Counted from the first letter of the stretch, positions 1 to 9,200 are shown. The stretch: DNA of 34,473 bases from Verrucomicrobiaceae bacterium (GCA_005791535.1 SXWH01000292.1:1-34473), one strand, 5' to 3'. The notes: generated by a model from the sequence alone, not told the origin. A program made the numbers and translations.

Positions 1-84
1 CGGCTAGAGTCCGAGGAAACGAGATTGGACCCAGATGGAGGAGCGCGGATAGGGGCTTAGTAAGGGTCCTAATTTGCCGTAGTT

Positions 85-113
85 TTCTCTGTAAATATCG
101 GAAAATCAGAGAA
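85..113 (-). terminator. weak hairpin just past the tmRNA 3' end
   Basis: A 7-bp inverted repeat (85-91 pairing with 107-113, 15-nt loop) begins two bases after the tmRNA discriminator base. Read on the minus strand it is followed by an A-rich, not T-rich, stretch, so it is a poor intrinsic terminator. It could instead be a 3' processing barrier for tmRNA. I see no gene in 1-114. Confidence 0.25.
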
Positions 114-114
114 G

Positions 115-516
115 TGGAGGCGAGGGGAGTTGAACCCCTGTCCTGGCCGCTATTCCCGCGAGCTTCTACATGCTTAGCCTCACCATCACTTTAGCCCCTG
201 CGATGCGGGTGGACGCGCTTCGCAGGGCCGATTGTCCACGGGTTCTCTCGTGCGCCGCGGCGGTCAATCCCGCTTCGCACCAGCCTCTAGTGTTGGCTCC
301 CGGCTTAGAGGCGTCTGCCGGGAACCACTGGCCTTAATAAAGGCTCTCCCGCTACTTAGGCAGCGAGGGCGTACTCACCCGCGAACGAGTCAGTCGCATC
401 GACAACATTGCTGTTGGCGTTTGATTGTTTTTGCCCAGAGGATTTTACGTGGCCAACCAGGCTTCCACGGCATGCGACCGGCGGTTCAAACAGTCAGTCG
501 AAACCAGTACGCCCCC
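115..516 (-). ncRNA. ssrA: transfer-messenger RNA (tmRNA)
   Basis: tmRNA rescues ribosomes stalled on broken mRNAs: it enters as an alanyl-tRNA mimic, then serves as a short message that adds a degradation tag. On the minus strand the 5' end GGGGGCG (516-510) pairs over 7 bp (one G-U) with CGCCTCC (122-116), leaving A115 as discriminator. The T arm with its TTCAACT loop lies just inside the 3' end, and the 5' domain shows the tmRNA hallmark GGTTTCGACTGA. The three bases after the discriminator read CTT, so the CCA end is not encoded and must be added. Length is 402 nt, normal for a one-piece tmRNA. An internal open frame ends in the typical YALAA-stop. The SmpB partner gene is not in the window. 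The call is firm; the exact 5' end rests on the acceptor stem. Confidence 0.96.
356..418 (-). other. tmRNA proteolysis-tag reading frame (20 codons plus stop)
   Basis: Starting from a GCC alanine codon at 418-416 the frame reads ANSNVVDATD, then SFAGEYALAA, then TAA at 358-356. The C-terminal ALAA is the classic recognition end for ClpXP-type proteases. The resume codon is inferred: GCC is the in-frame Ala codon that gives an AN-type start as in most tags, but the exact resume point depends on upstream structure I did not fold. The tag is twice as long as the 10-residue E. coli tag. Confidence 0.85.
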
Positions 517-536
517 TTTATTTTTAGAGGACGGGC

Positions 537-564
537 AGATTAGCGCGCCGCGCGGGCATTGCAA
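537..564 (-). promoter_or_regulatory. candidate promoter for tmRNA
   Basis: On the minus strand TTGCAA (564-559) is followed after 16 nt by TAATCT (542-537). Initiation would fall near 530, leaving a short 5' leader of about 14 nt for RNase P to remove from the mature end at 516. The boxes match the sigma-70 consensus only partly, so this is a positional inference. Confidence 0.3.
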
Positions 565-653
565 GTGGTGTTTCGAATTTGGTGCGTGTTTTCCGGGCGG
601 AAATGAATCGTGGTCTTGCCTCCGTGGAGACGGCGCGTTATCTCCGCGCTCCC

Positions 654-1526
654 ATGTCATTGACCGCACACGACCGCGCAGAAGCTTTGATCGAGGCACT
701 CCCGTATATGCAGAAATTCCGGGGGCAGCTTTTTGTGATTAAATATGGCGGGAGTGCGATGGACGATGATCACGCGGTGGACCGGTTGTTGAAGGACGTA
801 GTCTTTCTGGAAGCGGTGGGGATTAATCCGGTGGTAATTCATGGTGGAGGGAAGGCGATTACCGAGCGGATGCGGCAGGCGGGGCAGAAGGCGCGATTTG
901 TAAACGGGCTTCGTTGCACGGACCGTGAGGCAATCGGGATTGTGGAGGATGTGCTCGATAATGCGATCAATCCGGATATTGCGAGGCGGATTAATGGTTT
1001 CGGCGGTGCCGCAGTCGGCGTGCATGGCAAGACTGTGCTCGTCGGGCGGAAGTTGCCGTTGCAGTCCGATGGTGCGGAGGAAGTCGATCTGGGATTCGTG
1101 GGCGAGGTCATCGATGTAAAGCAGGATGAACTGATGGATTTGATTGCGCGCGAAATCGTGCCTGTCATTAGCCCCCTTGCGCGCGATGAGTCCGGCGTGG
1201 TTTATAACATTAACGCCGACATCGCGGCCGGAAGTGTGGCTGGCAGATTGAAGGCGGCAAAGATGATATATGTAAGCGATGTACCGGGCTTGATGCGCGA
1301 TCCCTCCGATCGGAACTCGCTGATCCCGAGCGTGACCCGGGCGCAGATCGAGAAACTCGTGGAGGATGGCGTGATCACCGGCGGGATGCTTCCGAAGGTG
1401 GATAGCGCGGTGAATGCGTTGCGCGAAGGGGTGAAGAAGGTTCACTTCATCGATGGCAGGATGCCGCACGCATTGCTGCTTGAAGTATTTTCGAATCAGG
1501 GAATCGGCACGGAAATCGTGGCGTAG
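654..1526 (+). CDS. argB: acetylglutamate kinase
   Basis: This enzyme phosphorylates N-acetyl-L-glutamate with ATP, the second step of arginine synthesis, in the cytosol. The 290-aa product has the amino-acid-kinase fold signatures: KYGGS (30-34), HGGGK (63-67), the substrate-binding VNGLRCTD region (83-90), NINADIAAG (185-193), and GGMLPK with the ATP-site lysine K248. The N-terminal helix before the first strand (about residues 4-22) is the type seen in hexameric, arginine-inhibited enzymes, so feedback inhibition is likely by family knowledge. I chose ATG 654 because homologous enzymes start a few residues before this helix. TTG 579 and ATG 603 lie in frame upstream, and none of the three has a clear ribosome-binding site. 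It stands alone here, with no other arg gene in the window, and its start region is divergent from tmRNA. Confidence 0.95.
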   Translation: MSLTAHDRAEALIEALPYMQKFRGQLFVIKYGGSAMDDDHAVDRLLKDVVFLEAVGINPVVIHGGGKAITERMRQAGQKARFVNGLRCTDREAIGIVEDVLDNAINPDIARRINGFGGAAVGVHGKTVLVGRKLPLQSDGAEEVDLGFVGEVIDVKQDELMDLIAREIVPVISPLARDESGVVYNINADIAAGSVAGRLKAAKMIYVSDVPGLMRDPSDRNSLIPSVTRAQIEKLVEDGVITGGMLPKVDSAVNALREGVKKVHFIDGRMPHALLLEVFSNQGIGTEIVA

Positions 1527-1555
1527 AAAAAAGCGCAATCTTTCGGATTTCCCCC

Positions 1556-1584
1556 TTGCACCGAGGCGGTGAAGTCCGTATCTA
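1556..1584 (+). promoter_or_regulatory. candidate promoter of the dksA-like/rpmG/rpsR group
   Basis: TTGCAC (1556-1561) and TATCTA (1579-1584) are separated by 17 nt in the gap between argB and the DksA-like gene. Each box has only half of the sigma-70 consensus. The spacing and the recurrence of TTGCA-type boxes before other genes in the window support it. Confidence 0.3.
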
Positions 1585-1617
1585 TCCCGCCCTTTCTCGC
1601 CGGACCATTTGAAATTT

Positions 1618-2442
1618 ATGCCTAAATCGCAGCCGAAAAAACCAGCCGCAAAGAAGCCGAAAGCCTCACCAGCAAAGGGCTCCAAGCCTGCTGCCGTGAA
1701 GGCTGCCAAAAAGCCTGTCGCGAAAGCTGCGAAGAAACCCGCAGCGAAGGCCGACTCGAAAACCAAGGCAAAACCTGTTCCTTCTCCCAAGGCTCCTGTG
1801 AAAAAAAACAACGAGGTTAAGAAAAAAGAGGGGAAGGCCAAAAAGCCGGAGACCAAATCAACGAAGCCAGTGAAAAGTGATGCCAAGAAGGCTTCCAAGC
1901 CTGCGGCGGCTGCAACGCCCGAAATCGAGGCCACACGGCCGAAGGTTAAGGGCGGGAAAATCACGCCTTTTATGAAGGCACAGCGCGAGAAACTCCAGCT
2001 TCTGCGCGATACGATTCTCGACAGCATGGCTGGCGTTGCAAAAGACACGCTTCGCTCGCGTCCGGAGGGCAGCGAGGCGAGCGCATTCGGGATGCATCAG
2101 GCTGACGCGGGTAGCGATGCCTACGACAAAGATTTCGCGCTCTCGCTCCTTTCGCAGGAGCAGGATGCGCTTTACGAAATCGAGGAGGCGATGAAGCGGG
2201 TGGACAATGGCACCTACGGAATTTGCGAAATGAGCGGCAAGCCAATCCCGGTTCCCCGCCTCGAAGCACTTCCGTTTGCGCGGTACACCGTGGAATGTCA
2301 GGCGGAACTCGAGCGCACCAAGAAGCACCAGCGTTCGCGGGTGCCGGTGACATCCCTTTTCGGACTCACGGATAGTGATGACGAAGAAAGTGAAGGCGAA
2401 GAATCCGAAGAGTCTCCGCAGAAACCTCAAAACGAAGAATAA
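1618..2442 (+). CDS. DksA/TraR-family protein with lysine-alanine-proline-rich N-terminal tail
   Basis: DksA-type proteins enter the RNA polymerase secondary channel and tune initiation, often with ppGpp. The 274-aa product has three parts. Residues 1 to about 110 are a low-complexity Lys/Ala/Pro tail with KPAAKK-like repeats resembling histone H1 or AlgP tails. Residues about 115-200 are a predicted coiled coil with the acidic stretch DAYDKDFALS. Residues about 198-230 are the TraR/DksA zinc-finger segment (GTYGICEMSGKPIPVPRLEALPF). Only two of the four usual zinc cysteines remain (C203 and C227); the partners are Ser and Thr, so classical four-Cys zinc binding is unlikely. The C terminus is very acidic (DSDDEESEGEESEES). 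ATG 1618 is preferred over TTG 1609 in frame. rpmG starts 15 nt downstream, suggesting co-transcription with ribosomal protein genes. Family assignment is firm, function is inferred. Confidence 0.85.
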   Translation: MPKSQPKKPAAKKPKASPAKGSKPAAVKAAKKPVAKAAKKPAAKADSKTKAKPVPSPKAPVKKNNEVKKKEGKAKKPETKSTKPVKSDAKKASKPAAAATPEIEATRPKVKGGKITPFMKAQREKLQLLRDTILDSMAGVAKDTLRSRPEGSEASAFGMHQADAGSDAYDKDFALSLLSQEQDALYEIEEAMKRVDNGTYGICEMSGKPIPVPRLEALPFARYTVECQAELERTKKHQRSRVPVTSLFGLTDSDDEESEGEESEESPQKPQNEE

Positions 2443-2457
2443 CGAAGAACAACTACT

Positions 2458-2631
2458 ATGGCACGCGAGTTTATCATCCTCGAATGCACTGAAGCCAAAG
2501 CGGAGGGCAAACCTGTCTCCCGTTACATCTCCAGTCGCAACAAGAAGAGCCCGAACACACCGAACCGGCTCGAAAAAGTAAAATACAATCCGAATTTGAA
2601 GCGCCGCACGCTTCATCGTGAAATCAAGTAA
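2458..2631 (+). CDS. rpmG: 50S ribosomal protein bL33
   Basis: A 57-aa ORF reads [14 protein letters not shown], then [20 protein letters not shown], and ends [10 protein letters not shown], the standard bL33 pattern of a small basic large-subunit protein. It has a single cysteine (C10) and lacks the paired CxxC motifs of the zinc-binding paralogue, so it is the zinc-independent form. It starts 15 nt after the DksA-like gene and its stop is 2 nt before the rpsR start, so the three are probably one operon ending at the terminator near 2905. Confidence 0.93.
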   Translation: MAREFIILECTEAKAEGKPVSRYISSRNKKSPNTPNRLEKVKYNPNLKRRTLHREIK

Positions 2632-2633
2632 TC

Positions 2634-2876
2634 ATGAGCCAGCCTAAAACACCGCAACGCCGGACGAACTTCCGCAAAGCGAACCGCATGATGCCTCGTC
2701 GTCGTGTTGATATCGCTCTGGATGCAATCGATTGGAAGAACCCTGAACTTCTCAAGCGCTTTGTCACCGAGGCCGGGAAGATCCTTCCCCGCCGGACAAC
2801 TGGCGTTCCTGCGCACTATCACCGGAAGATCACTAACGCCATCAAGCGGGCTCGTCAGGCCCTCTTGATGCACTAA
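2634..2876 (+). CDS. rpsR: 30S ribosomal protein bS18
   Basis: This is a small-subunit protein that binds 16S rRNA together with bS6 on the platform. The 80-aa product carries the bS18 core: [20 protein letters not shown], then [23 protein letters not shown], ending QALLMH, which matches the family in length and sequence. The ATG lies 2 nt after the rpmG stop, so translation is probably coupled. bS6 (rpsF), the usual neighbour in many bacteria, is not present here; the pairing with rpmG is also common. A strong terminator follows. Confidence 0.97.
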   Translation: MSQPKTPQRRTNFRKANRMMPRRRVDIALDAIDWKNPELLKRFVTEAGKILPRRTTGVPAHYHRKITNAIKRARQALLMH

Positions 2877-2904
2877 GCGGGATTCCGACAATTCAATTTC
2901 CCTG

Positions 2905-2943
2905 ACAGGACGCGCTGGAATACGGCGCGTCCTGTTTGTTTCT
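2905..2943 (+). terminator. rho-independent terminator after rpsR
   Basis: An 11-bp perfect GC-rich stem (2905-2915 with 2925-2935), a 9-nt loop, and a tail TTTGTTTCT. It starts 28 nt after the rpsR stop and closes the DksA-like/rpmG/rpsR unit, separating it from the MoeB-type gene. Confidence 0.9.
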
Positions 2944-3079
2944 CAAAATCGCCGCGCAGTTCCGGTTCGCGGAATCCGGTCGGTGCACAGGAGGTGAGGG
3001 TGCGCTGAAGTCTTGTATTTTTGAGGGTTTTGTTTAGCCGCGCCTCATCTCGCAATCCATCCCTAACGTAAATCGAACC

Positions 3080-4273
3080 ATGCCATTACCAAGCATTCTG
3101 GACCCATCGCGTTATTCGAAAGTCGAGTTTAGCAACGACGAAATCGCCCGCTATTCCCGCCATCTCATCATGCCCGAGGTGACACTCGACGGGCAGAAGA
3201 AACTGCGTGCGGCCAGTGTTCTATGCATCGGTGCCGGTGGTCTTGGGTCTCCGATTCTGCTTTATCTCGCGGCTGCGGGAATCGGTCGCATCGGTATCGT
3301 GGACAGCGATGTGGTGGACTTTTCGAATCTCCAGCGGCAGGTGATTCACGGCACGAAGGACGTGGGACGCAGCAAGTGCAAATCTGCCCGCGAGCGAATT
3401 CGCGATATCAACCCCAACGTCCAAGTGGATATTTTCGAGACGCTCTTCACGTCGGAAAATGCACGCAAGATTGGCGAACCGTACGACATCATCATCGATG
3501 GAACGGACAATTTTCAAACCCGCTATCTCACGAATGACCTCTGCTTCCTGACGGGGAAGGTGAATGTGTACGGGAGCATCTTCCGCTTTGATGGTCAGTG
3601 TACAGTCTTTGCGCCTAGGCTCGGCGGTCCTTGTTACCGCTGCATGTTCCCCGAACCGCCGCCGCCGGGCGAAGTGCCAACCTGTGCGGAAGGCGGAGTG
3701 CTTGGCGTTCTTCCGGGAATCATCGGCGTCATGCAGGCGGTTGAAGCGGTGAAACTGATTTGCGGAATCGGCGAGCCACTGATCGGAAGGCTGATGAATT
3801 TTGACGCGCTCGCGATGAAGTTCCGTGAATTCAAACTCAGGAAGGATCCGCGCTGCCCGCTGTGCGGCCCGAATCCGACTATCACGGACCTCATCGATTA
3901 CGATCAATTCTGCGGTCTTCCGCAGGCCCGTGCGAAGCAGGAAGAAGAGGCGAGGGTTCCGCACATCACCGTGGAGGATTTGAAAGCGAGAATCGATTCC
4001 GGCGCGAAGTTCCGGTTCATTGATGTGCGTGAGCCGTATGAACGCGACATCTGCGGGCTTTCGAGCGCGACGCTGATTCCGATCGCGCAACTGCCGGCCC
4101 GCATGAGCGAACTCGATTCTGCGGAAGACACGATTCTCATTTGCAAAAACGGCGCGCGTTCGGCGCACGCGGTGAAAATGCTCCACGAAGCAGGATTCAC
4201 GCGGGCCTGGAATGTCGAGCGTGGCTTCGAAGCCTGGGCGGAACGCATTGATACGAACTTTCCGAAGTACTAA
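3080..4273 (+). CDS. moeZ: MoeB/ThiF-type adenylyltransferase fused to rhodanese (MoeZ/MOCS3-like)
   Basis: E1-like enzymes of this type adenylate the C terminus of a ubiquitin-like sulfur carrier (MoaD, ThiS or CysO), and the fused rhodanese domain then delivers sulfur to give the thiocarboxylate used in molybdopterin, thiamine, cysteine or tRNA thiolation. Domain 1 (about 15-265) has the ATP loop GAGGLGS (51-57), DSDVVDFSNLQRQ (75-87), two CxxC pairs (C185/C188, C259/C262) for structural zinc, and the likely catalytic Cys202 in PTCAEGG. Domain 2 (about 293-395) is rhodanese with active-site loop CKNGARS, Cys355. At 397 aa the length matches MoeZ-type fusions. No sulfur-carrier gene is adjacent, so the pathway is not fixed; the symbol marks architecture, not proven role. 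The start ATG 3080 follows a 203-nt gap after rpsR. Confidence 0.9.
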   Translation: MPLPSILDPSRYSKVEFSNDEIARYSRHLIMPEVTLDGQKKLRAASVLCIGAGGLGSPILLYLAAAGIGRIGIVDSDVVDFSNLQRQVIHGTKDVGRSKCKSARERIRDINPNVQVDIFETLFTSENARKIGEPYDIIIDGTDNFQTRYLTNDLCFLTGKVNVYGSIFRFDGQCTVFAPRLGGPCYRCMFPEPPPPGEVPTCAEGGVLGVLPGIIGVMQAVEAVKLICGIGEPLIGRLMNFDALAMKFREFKLRKDPRCPLCGPNPTITDLIDYDQFCGLPQARAKQEEEARVPHITVEDLKARIDSGAKFRFIDVREPYERDICGLSSATLIPIAQLPARMSELDSAEDTILICKNGARSAHAVKMLHEAGFTRAWNVERGFEAWAERIDTNFPKY

Positions 4274-4293
4274 CGCCTGCTCGCCCTGCTATT

Positions 4294-4313
4294 GCGCGGA
4301 AATTCCGCGTTTC
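4294..4313 (+). terminator. possible intrinsic terminator after the MoeB-rhodanese gene
   Basis: CGCGGA (4295-4300) pairs with TCCGCG (4304-4309) across a 3-nt loop and is followed by TTTCGT. The stem is short (6 bp) but GC-rich, it sits 21 nt after the stop codon, and 60 nt of apparent leader separate it from the GreA-type gene. Confidence 0.4.
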
Positions 4314-4375
4314 GTGCAACTCATCTGCGATTCCTCTTGGCCCGCGGAGTGCGTTCTCCTACTTAGTGTCGGCAT

Positions 4376-6202
4376 ATGACGGAAGACATCAAGAAAGCGA
4401 TCGAGGCAGGAAAACTCACACAGTCGGCGGGCACGGCGCTCGCTCGTCTTGCTCCAGGCACATACGTGCAGCACAAGAGCTGGGGATACGGTGTGATCGC
4501 CTCGCACGATTTCATGCTGGGCAACACGATCATCGATTTCCGCAATAAAAAGGGGCACCCGATGAAGTTTGAATATGCGGCCGAGAGTCTCGTGCCGCTT
4601 GCCGAGGACCACATCGCTGCGCGCACATATCGCGATATAGACGGTGTGCGAAAAATGGCGCAGTCCGATCCTGCTGCGGTTGTCCGGATCGTGCTCGAAT
4701 GCCTTGGCGGCCGGGCTTCGCAAGAGCAACTGATGGCGCAATTGGTTCCGGATGTCTTCGCCGAGCCGGCGTTCAAAAAATGGTGGGAAGGCGCGAAGCG
4801 TGCGCTCAAAGCCGATCCATTGGTTGGCGTTCCACAAAAGAAAAACGAGCACTTTATCCTCCGTCAGGAGGCGCTTTCGCAGACGGACGAACTGGTCGCC
4901 GGTTTCCGAAATGCGCGCACGCTCAAGGACCAGATCCTTGCGCTGGATAATCTCACAAAATCTCTCGCGGCATTTACGGATCCATCGGTCCTGGTGCCGA
5001 TCGTGAGCGCGATTGAGGATGCGGCGAAAAAGGCTGTGAAGCTGCAGACTTCCGAAGCGCTGCAATTGATCGTCGTGCGCGACGAAATTGTGAGCCGTTT
5101 CCCCGCGCTCACTGCGAGTCCGGATGCACCAACGGTTGCCGGGATTTTCCGGGATGAGGAAACGAAGCTCTCGACGCTGCTCGGCGAACTCCCGGTCTCA
5201 AAGCTCAAGAAGGCGGTGCTTTCCTTGCCGGAGGCGTTTGGTGAGCACTGGGCTCCGAAAGCCGTCAGCATTTTCATGCGCGGGAACAGCAAGGTCGTCC
5301 CTGAGGCTGCGCGCCTGCTCGTGGAGAAGGGGATGACTGCGGAATTCGGCACTGCGCTGGACCGTGCGATTCGCGATCAAAGCATCACAGCCGAGGGCGT
5401 TCACTGGCTCTGTGAGGAGCGTTCGGGCGTGTTCAGCGAGGTTGCGCTCACTCCGCGAACGCTCAGCGCTGCACTCGGTGCAATGGAGCGGGATCAATTC
5501 AAAGAAAAGCGTGACCGCCGTCTGCACGACCTGCTGATGAACGACAAGGAGTTGGTGCTTGATTTAATCGAATCCGCCGAGGCCGATGAACTGCGGGAAG
5601 CGATGCGCAAATTGATCATGACGCCGGTGTTCGAGGAATTGAACAAACGCTCGCTGCTCGGTCGCATCGTGCGCGTGTATCCGGAACTGGAGGAAATCAT
5701 CACCGGCCGCGACGAGAAGCCGAAGACAGAACTGATCGTCTCATGGGAAAGTCTCGAGCGCCGGAAGGCCGAGCTTGATGAGCTGGTGAACAAAAAGATT
5801 CCGCAGAATCGTCAGGATATCCAGATTGCCCGCGATTACGGAGACCTCCGCGAGAACTTTGAGTACAAGAGCGCAAAGGAGCAGCAACGTGTGCTCACCC
5901 GCCAGAAGACGGAGCTTGAGCGTGACCTCGCGCGCGCTCGCGGGACGGATTTCCGCGATGTGAAGGCGGACGTTGTCGGAATCGGCACGACCGTTGTAAT
6001 CAAGCGCATCAAGGATGGGGTGAAGGAAACCTACACGATTCTTGGTGCGTGGGATACGGACCCGACGAAGCACATCATCAGCTACCTCTCGCAGATGGCT
6101 CAGGCACTGATTGGCCGCGCTGTGGGTGACCGTGTTTCCGCGCCGACGGAAACTGGCGAGCACGAGGTAGAAGTTATCTCCATCGACGTCGCCGCGCGTT
6201 AG
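4376..6202 (+). CDS. greA: GreA-type transcript-cleavage factor with ~450-residue N-terminal extension
   Basis: GreA rescues backtracked RNA polymerase by stimulating cleavage of the nascent RNA in the secondary channel. The C-terminal ~155 residues of this 608-aa protein are a full GreA: coiled coil (about 455-525) with the tip motif ARDYGDLRENFEY, including the catalytic-type acidic residues D490 and E493, then the FKBP-like domain (about 530-608). The rest is an extra N-terminal part. Residues about 27-75 look like a small beta domain (PGTYVQHKSWGYGVI, then IDF), and about 100-450 are mainly helical with no family I recognise. Ordinary GreA is about 158 aa; chlamydial GreA is known as a similarly enlarged protein, so this may be a lineage trait of the Planctomycetes-Verrucomicrobia-Chlamydiae group. 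Its stop is only 11 nt from the convergent CotH gene stop. The Gre assignment is firm; the role of the extension is unknown. Confidence 0.9.
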   Translation: MTEDIKKAIEAGKLTQSAGTALARLAPGTYVQHKSWGYGVIASHDFMLGNTIIDFRNKKGHPMKFEYAAESLVPLAEDHIAARTYRDIDGVRKMAQSDPAAVVRIVLECLGGRASQEQLMAQLVPDVFAEPAFKKWWEGAKRALKADPLVGVPQKKNEHFILRQEALSQTDELVAGFRNARTLKDQILALDNLTKSLAAFTDPSVLVPIVSAIEDAAKKAVKLQTSEALQLIVVRDEIVSRFPALTASPDAPTVAGIFRDEETKLSTLLGELPVSKLKKAVLSLPEAFGEHWAPKAVSIFMRGNSKVVPEAARLLVEKGMTAEFGTALDRAIRDQSITAEGVHWLCEERSGVFSEVALTPRTLSAALGAMERDQFKEKRDRRLHDLLMNDKELVLDLIESAEADELREAMRKLIMTPVFEELNKRSLLGRIVRVYPELEEIITGRDEKPKTELIVSWESLERRKAELDELVNKKIPQNRQDIQIARDYGDLRENFEYKSAKEQQRVLTRQKTELERDLARARGTDFRDVKADVVGIGTTVVIKRIKDGVKETYTILGAWDTDPTKHIISYLSQMAQALIGRAVGDRVSAPTETGEHEVEVISIDVAAR

Positions 6203-6213
6203 CGTTCGGGATA

Positions 6214-9200
6214 TCAGGGCAGCAATCTCAGGCGGAAGAACGCGGCCACCGGATTGCCGGATGCGCGGTAGATCGTGCGCTGTTTTCCGTTGAGAAGGAG
6301 CTGTCGGGATACGACTTCGACAGGTAGATTCCAAAGTGAGAAGTCGCTCGTCGCTTCGACGGTGAACACGTCTGCTCCGACCACTTGATCCACTGTGAAC
6401 GTCAGATCTGGATTTGCTGACAGCGGAGCAGCATTCGGAGCGACGTCGCTCGTCCCGAGGCCGAATTCCATACGCGCTGCCAGTCCGTCGCCATCGAAAT
6501 CGGCCAATGCGTTTCCGATAAATGTCAGAGCATCGCTGGCGTTTGGGTTTCCGTTGATTGCCGTGCTCGGGCGCCAGTTTGCGGGGTTTGAGTGGTCGAT
6601 TCCCGTGGTGGGATTGATCAACACAAGACTGCGGCCTTCGCCATCGGCGGCAGTCGGCCAAGCTCCGGAAGTTCCGTAGGTGAATTCAAGCAGCGTGGTC
6701 AGGCCGTCCGCGGATTTAATCTGAATCATCTCGCTGGTGTTCGACAGATTGTCCGAATAGATGCCGCCCAGTTGTGCCGACCATCCCTGAATTTTCTGAA
6801 ACGTGAGCTGGCTGTCCACGAGGACGATTCGCTGGCCCGGACCGAGCATCACATCGCGATTGTCGGGGAATCGGAAAGTGATTCCAGCGGTAAACTGAAC
6901 GCCGCGGAGGTTGATGGCGTTGGATGAAACATTCATGAGTTCCAGGAACTCACCGTCGTCGTCGCCGCTCGGATTGTAATGCAGTTCGCTGACCGCGAGT
7001 GCGCCCGGCGGGCAGGCTGCCGCGCCGACTTGGAAGAATGCCTCGTTCAGCGCGCTCCATTGCCCATTCAGGTATGCGCGTGCCTTCACAACACGGGAAG
7101 CGGGAATCACCGCGCCGGCTGAATAGGCGATCGCTGTCGTCGATAAACCGGCGGGCAGATTGCTCGCGCCGAGTTCCGCGTTCAGCAGGAAGTCATCGTC
7201 GCTTGCGGCGGAATTCATACCGTGAACGGCGAGCACATTGGTGCCGGTGGTGAGTGCGGGGATGAAATTGCTCACGTCCACGATTTCCTGATTCACAGCG
7301 GTGGCGTCGGGCGTTGCGGCGGTTGCTGCGGCTGTGCCATTGAGTGCCGATGGCGCGTTCCTTGATGCAATTCGCACGCCATTGAGATAGGCGACGTATC
7401 CGTCATCGCAGCGGACTTTGAGTTGGAGCAGCTTGACGGCTGAAACATCGGCGGCGCTGAGTGCGAACTCCGAGCGGGTAAGGAGCGACGCATTTACGCC
7501 GCGCATCGCACTTTGCATGCTCTGTGAGAAATGCGGTGTAAACGTGCCTTCGGTATCAAATCCAAAACCTCCCGCGTTGGATGGCCAGGCGGCGGCCGGC
7601 GCGTAGCTTGTGGCTGCCCACAGAATCCCGCTGGCGAGGCCGGTGTTGTTCATCACCTGATTCACCTCGGTTGCCGAGAGGCCTCGATTGAAAATGCAGA
7701 CTTCGTCAATCTGGCCGCTGAAATAGCGCTCACCGCCGCCGCCGCGAGCTCCGATTGCCCAGTTTGCCGTGACGGGTACGGCCCCGGTGGCATCGAGGGT
7801 CGAGGCGATCTGCACTCCGTTCCTGTAAAGGCGCCACGTTGTGCCGTCATAGACGCTCGCGAGGTGAACCCACGTACCGATATCGCCAGTCGCCTGGCCT
7901 GCGGGACCTATGGCGATGTGGCTCGATCCATTCCATGATCCGCCTTGATAAGCACCAGCGTTGATTCGCAGGGTGATCTCTCCATTTGGCGTGGTCGAGT
8001 GTCCTTTGTTGACAATGTTCCGGAGTCCGTCGGAAGCGCTGCTTTTAATCCACGCGGCGCAGGTGAACTGGCCCGTTATCTGAAGCGACGCAGGATTGCC
8101 GAGGTTCACGTAATTCGGGCTGACGAGATTGAGGGTCTGCGTGCCGAATCTTCCCGGAGCGACGGTTGTCGCACCGTTCACGAGTGTGCCGTGATTCGTC
8201 GAGATTGCGTCGTTCGCATCTCCATCGAACGGATAGTAGGAAACGAGCCCCGGAATGCTGGAGACGTTGAAGCCGTCGCTCGCCGCAGTCGGGACAAGGT
8301 ATTTTCGCGGATGGGACGGACCCACGTATGCAATGGGAGTGGCTGGCGGACCGCTCACGCGCGGGTCGGAGCCGTCGAGTGTGTAGTAGATCGTAGCACC
8401 CGCTGTCGGTGTGCTCATCGTGAGATTGAAGTTCGCCGCGACTGAACCGCCCTGCTGATTGAAGACCGGTGCATCGATGGATGGATAGAATCCGGCCGTT
8501 TTGTAGAAGCCCAGCACCGTGCTCGTTCGCGTAGGAAACCATGTATTGAGAATGTTGTCGCGGCTGCTGGCCCAAGTGGCAGGAGTGCGGTAATTCCAGC
8601 GGGCGCACTCGGGAATGATTGCGAGGTTAATCGCATTGCAGAGTTCGGTGAGTCGGGTTGTGTTGCGGGCAGGCGTAAGTGCGCCACCCGTGGCGACGTA
8701 GGATTTGTGAATGCGGTCCGCGAGCAGCATTCGGTAGTCCTGATCGCCGCTGGCAAAGAGCATTGAGAAGATACTTCCGGGGCCGTCGCCGTTTTGCTTG
8801 CCGGGAGTGCTTCGTCCCGTGCGATTTCCGGCGGATGTGCGCAGATAGCCGTCTGCATCGTTGAGCAGAAATTTGAACCCGTGTCCCATCGCAGCGGGAC
8901 CGGAAGTCCGGAACTCGTCCTCCGAATCACCGAACATGAACATGGTCATGTAGTCCACGTATTGCGGGATATCCACGTAAGGCCGCAAAGCCTGGTAGGT
9001 GTTCGAACCACTTGTGAGTGCGAGAGATTTGATGCGTTCCCATGCCGTGCCGTCGCCGTCGTACACGGTGCCTGGTGAAGCCCAGCCGCCAACATTCAGA
9101 TTGCCGTTGATGGATTCATACTCGGTGTCCTGGCCGCCGTAGTACGCGGCCATCATGTCGGCGCTCCAGCGCTCGCGGAGTTGAAAGAGGCCCCAATACA

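Noticed and set aside
232-543. 103-codon plus-strand frame across the tmRNA
   Set aside because: It lies within the antisense of a structurally clear tmRNA gene.
657-2048. 463-codon minus-strand frame opposite argB and the DksA-like gene
   Set aside because: The first part is Phe/Ala-rich because it is antisense to Lys/Ala repeats, and the rest is antisense to argB; no domain.
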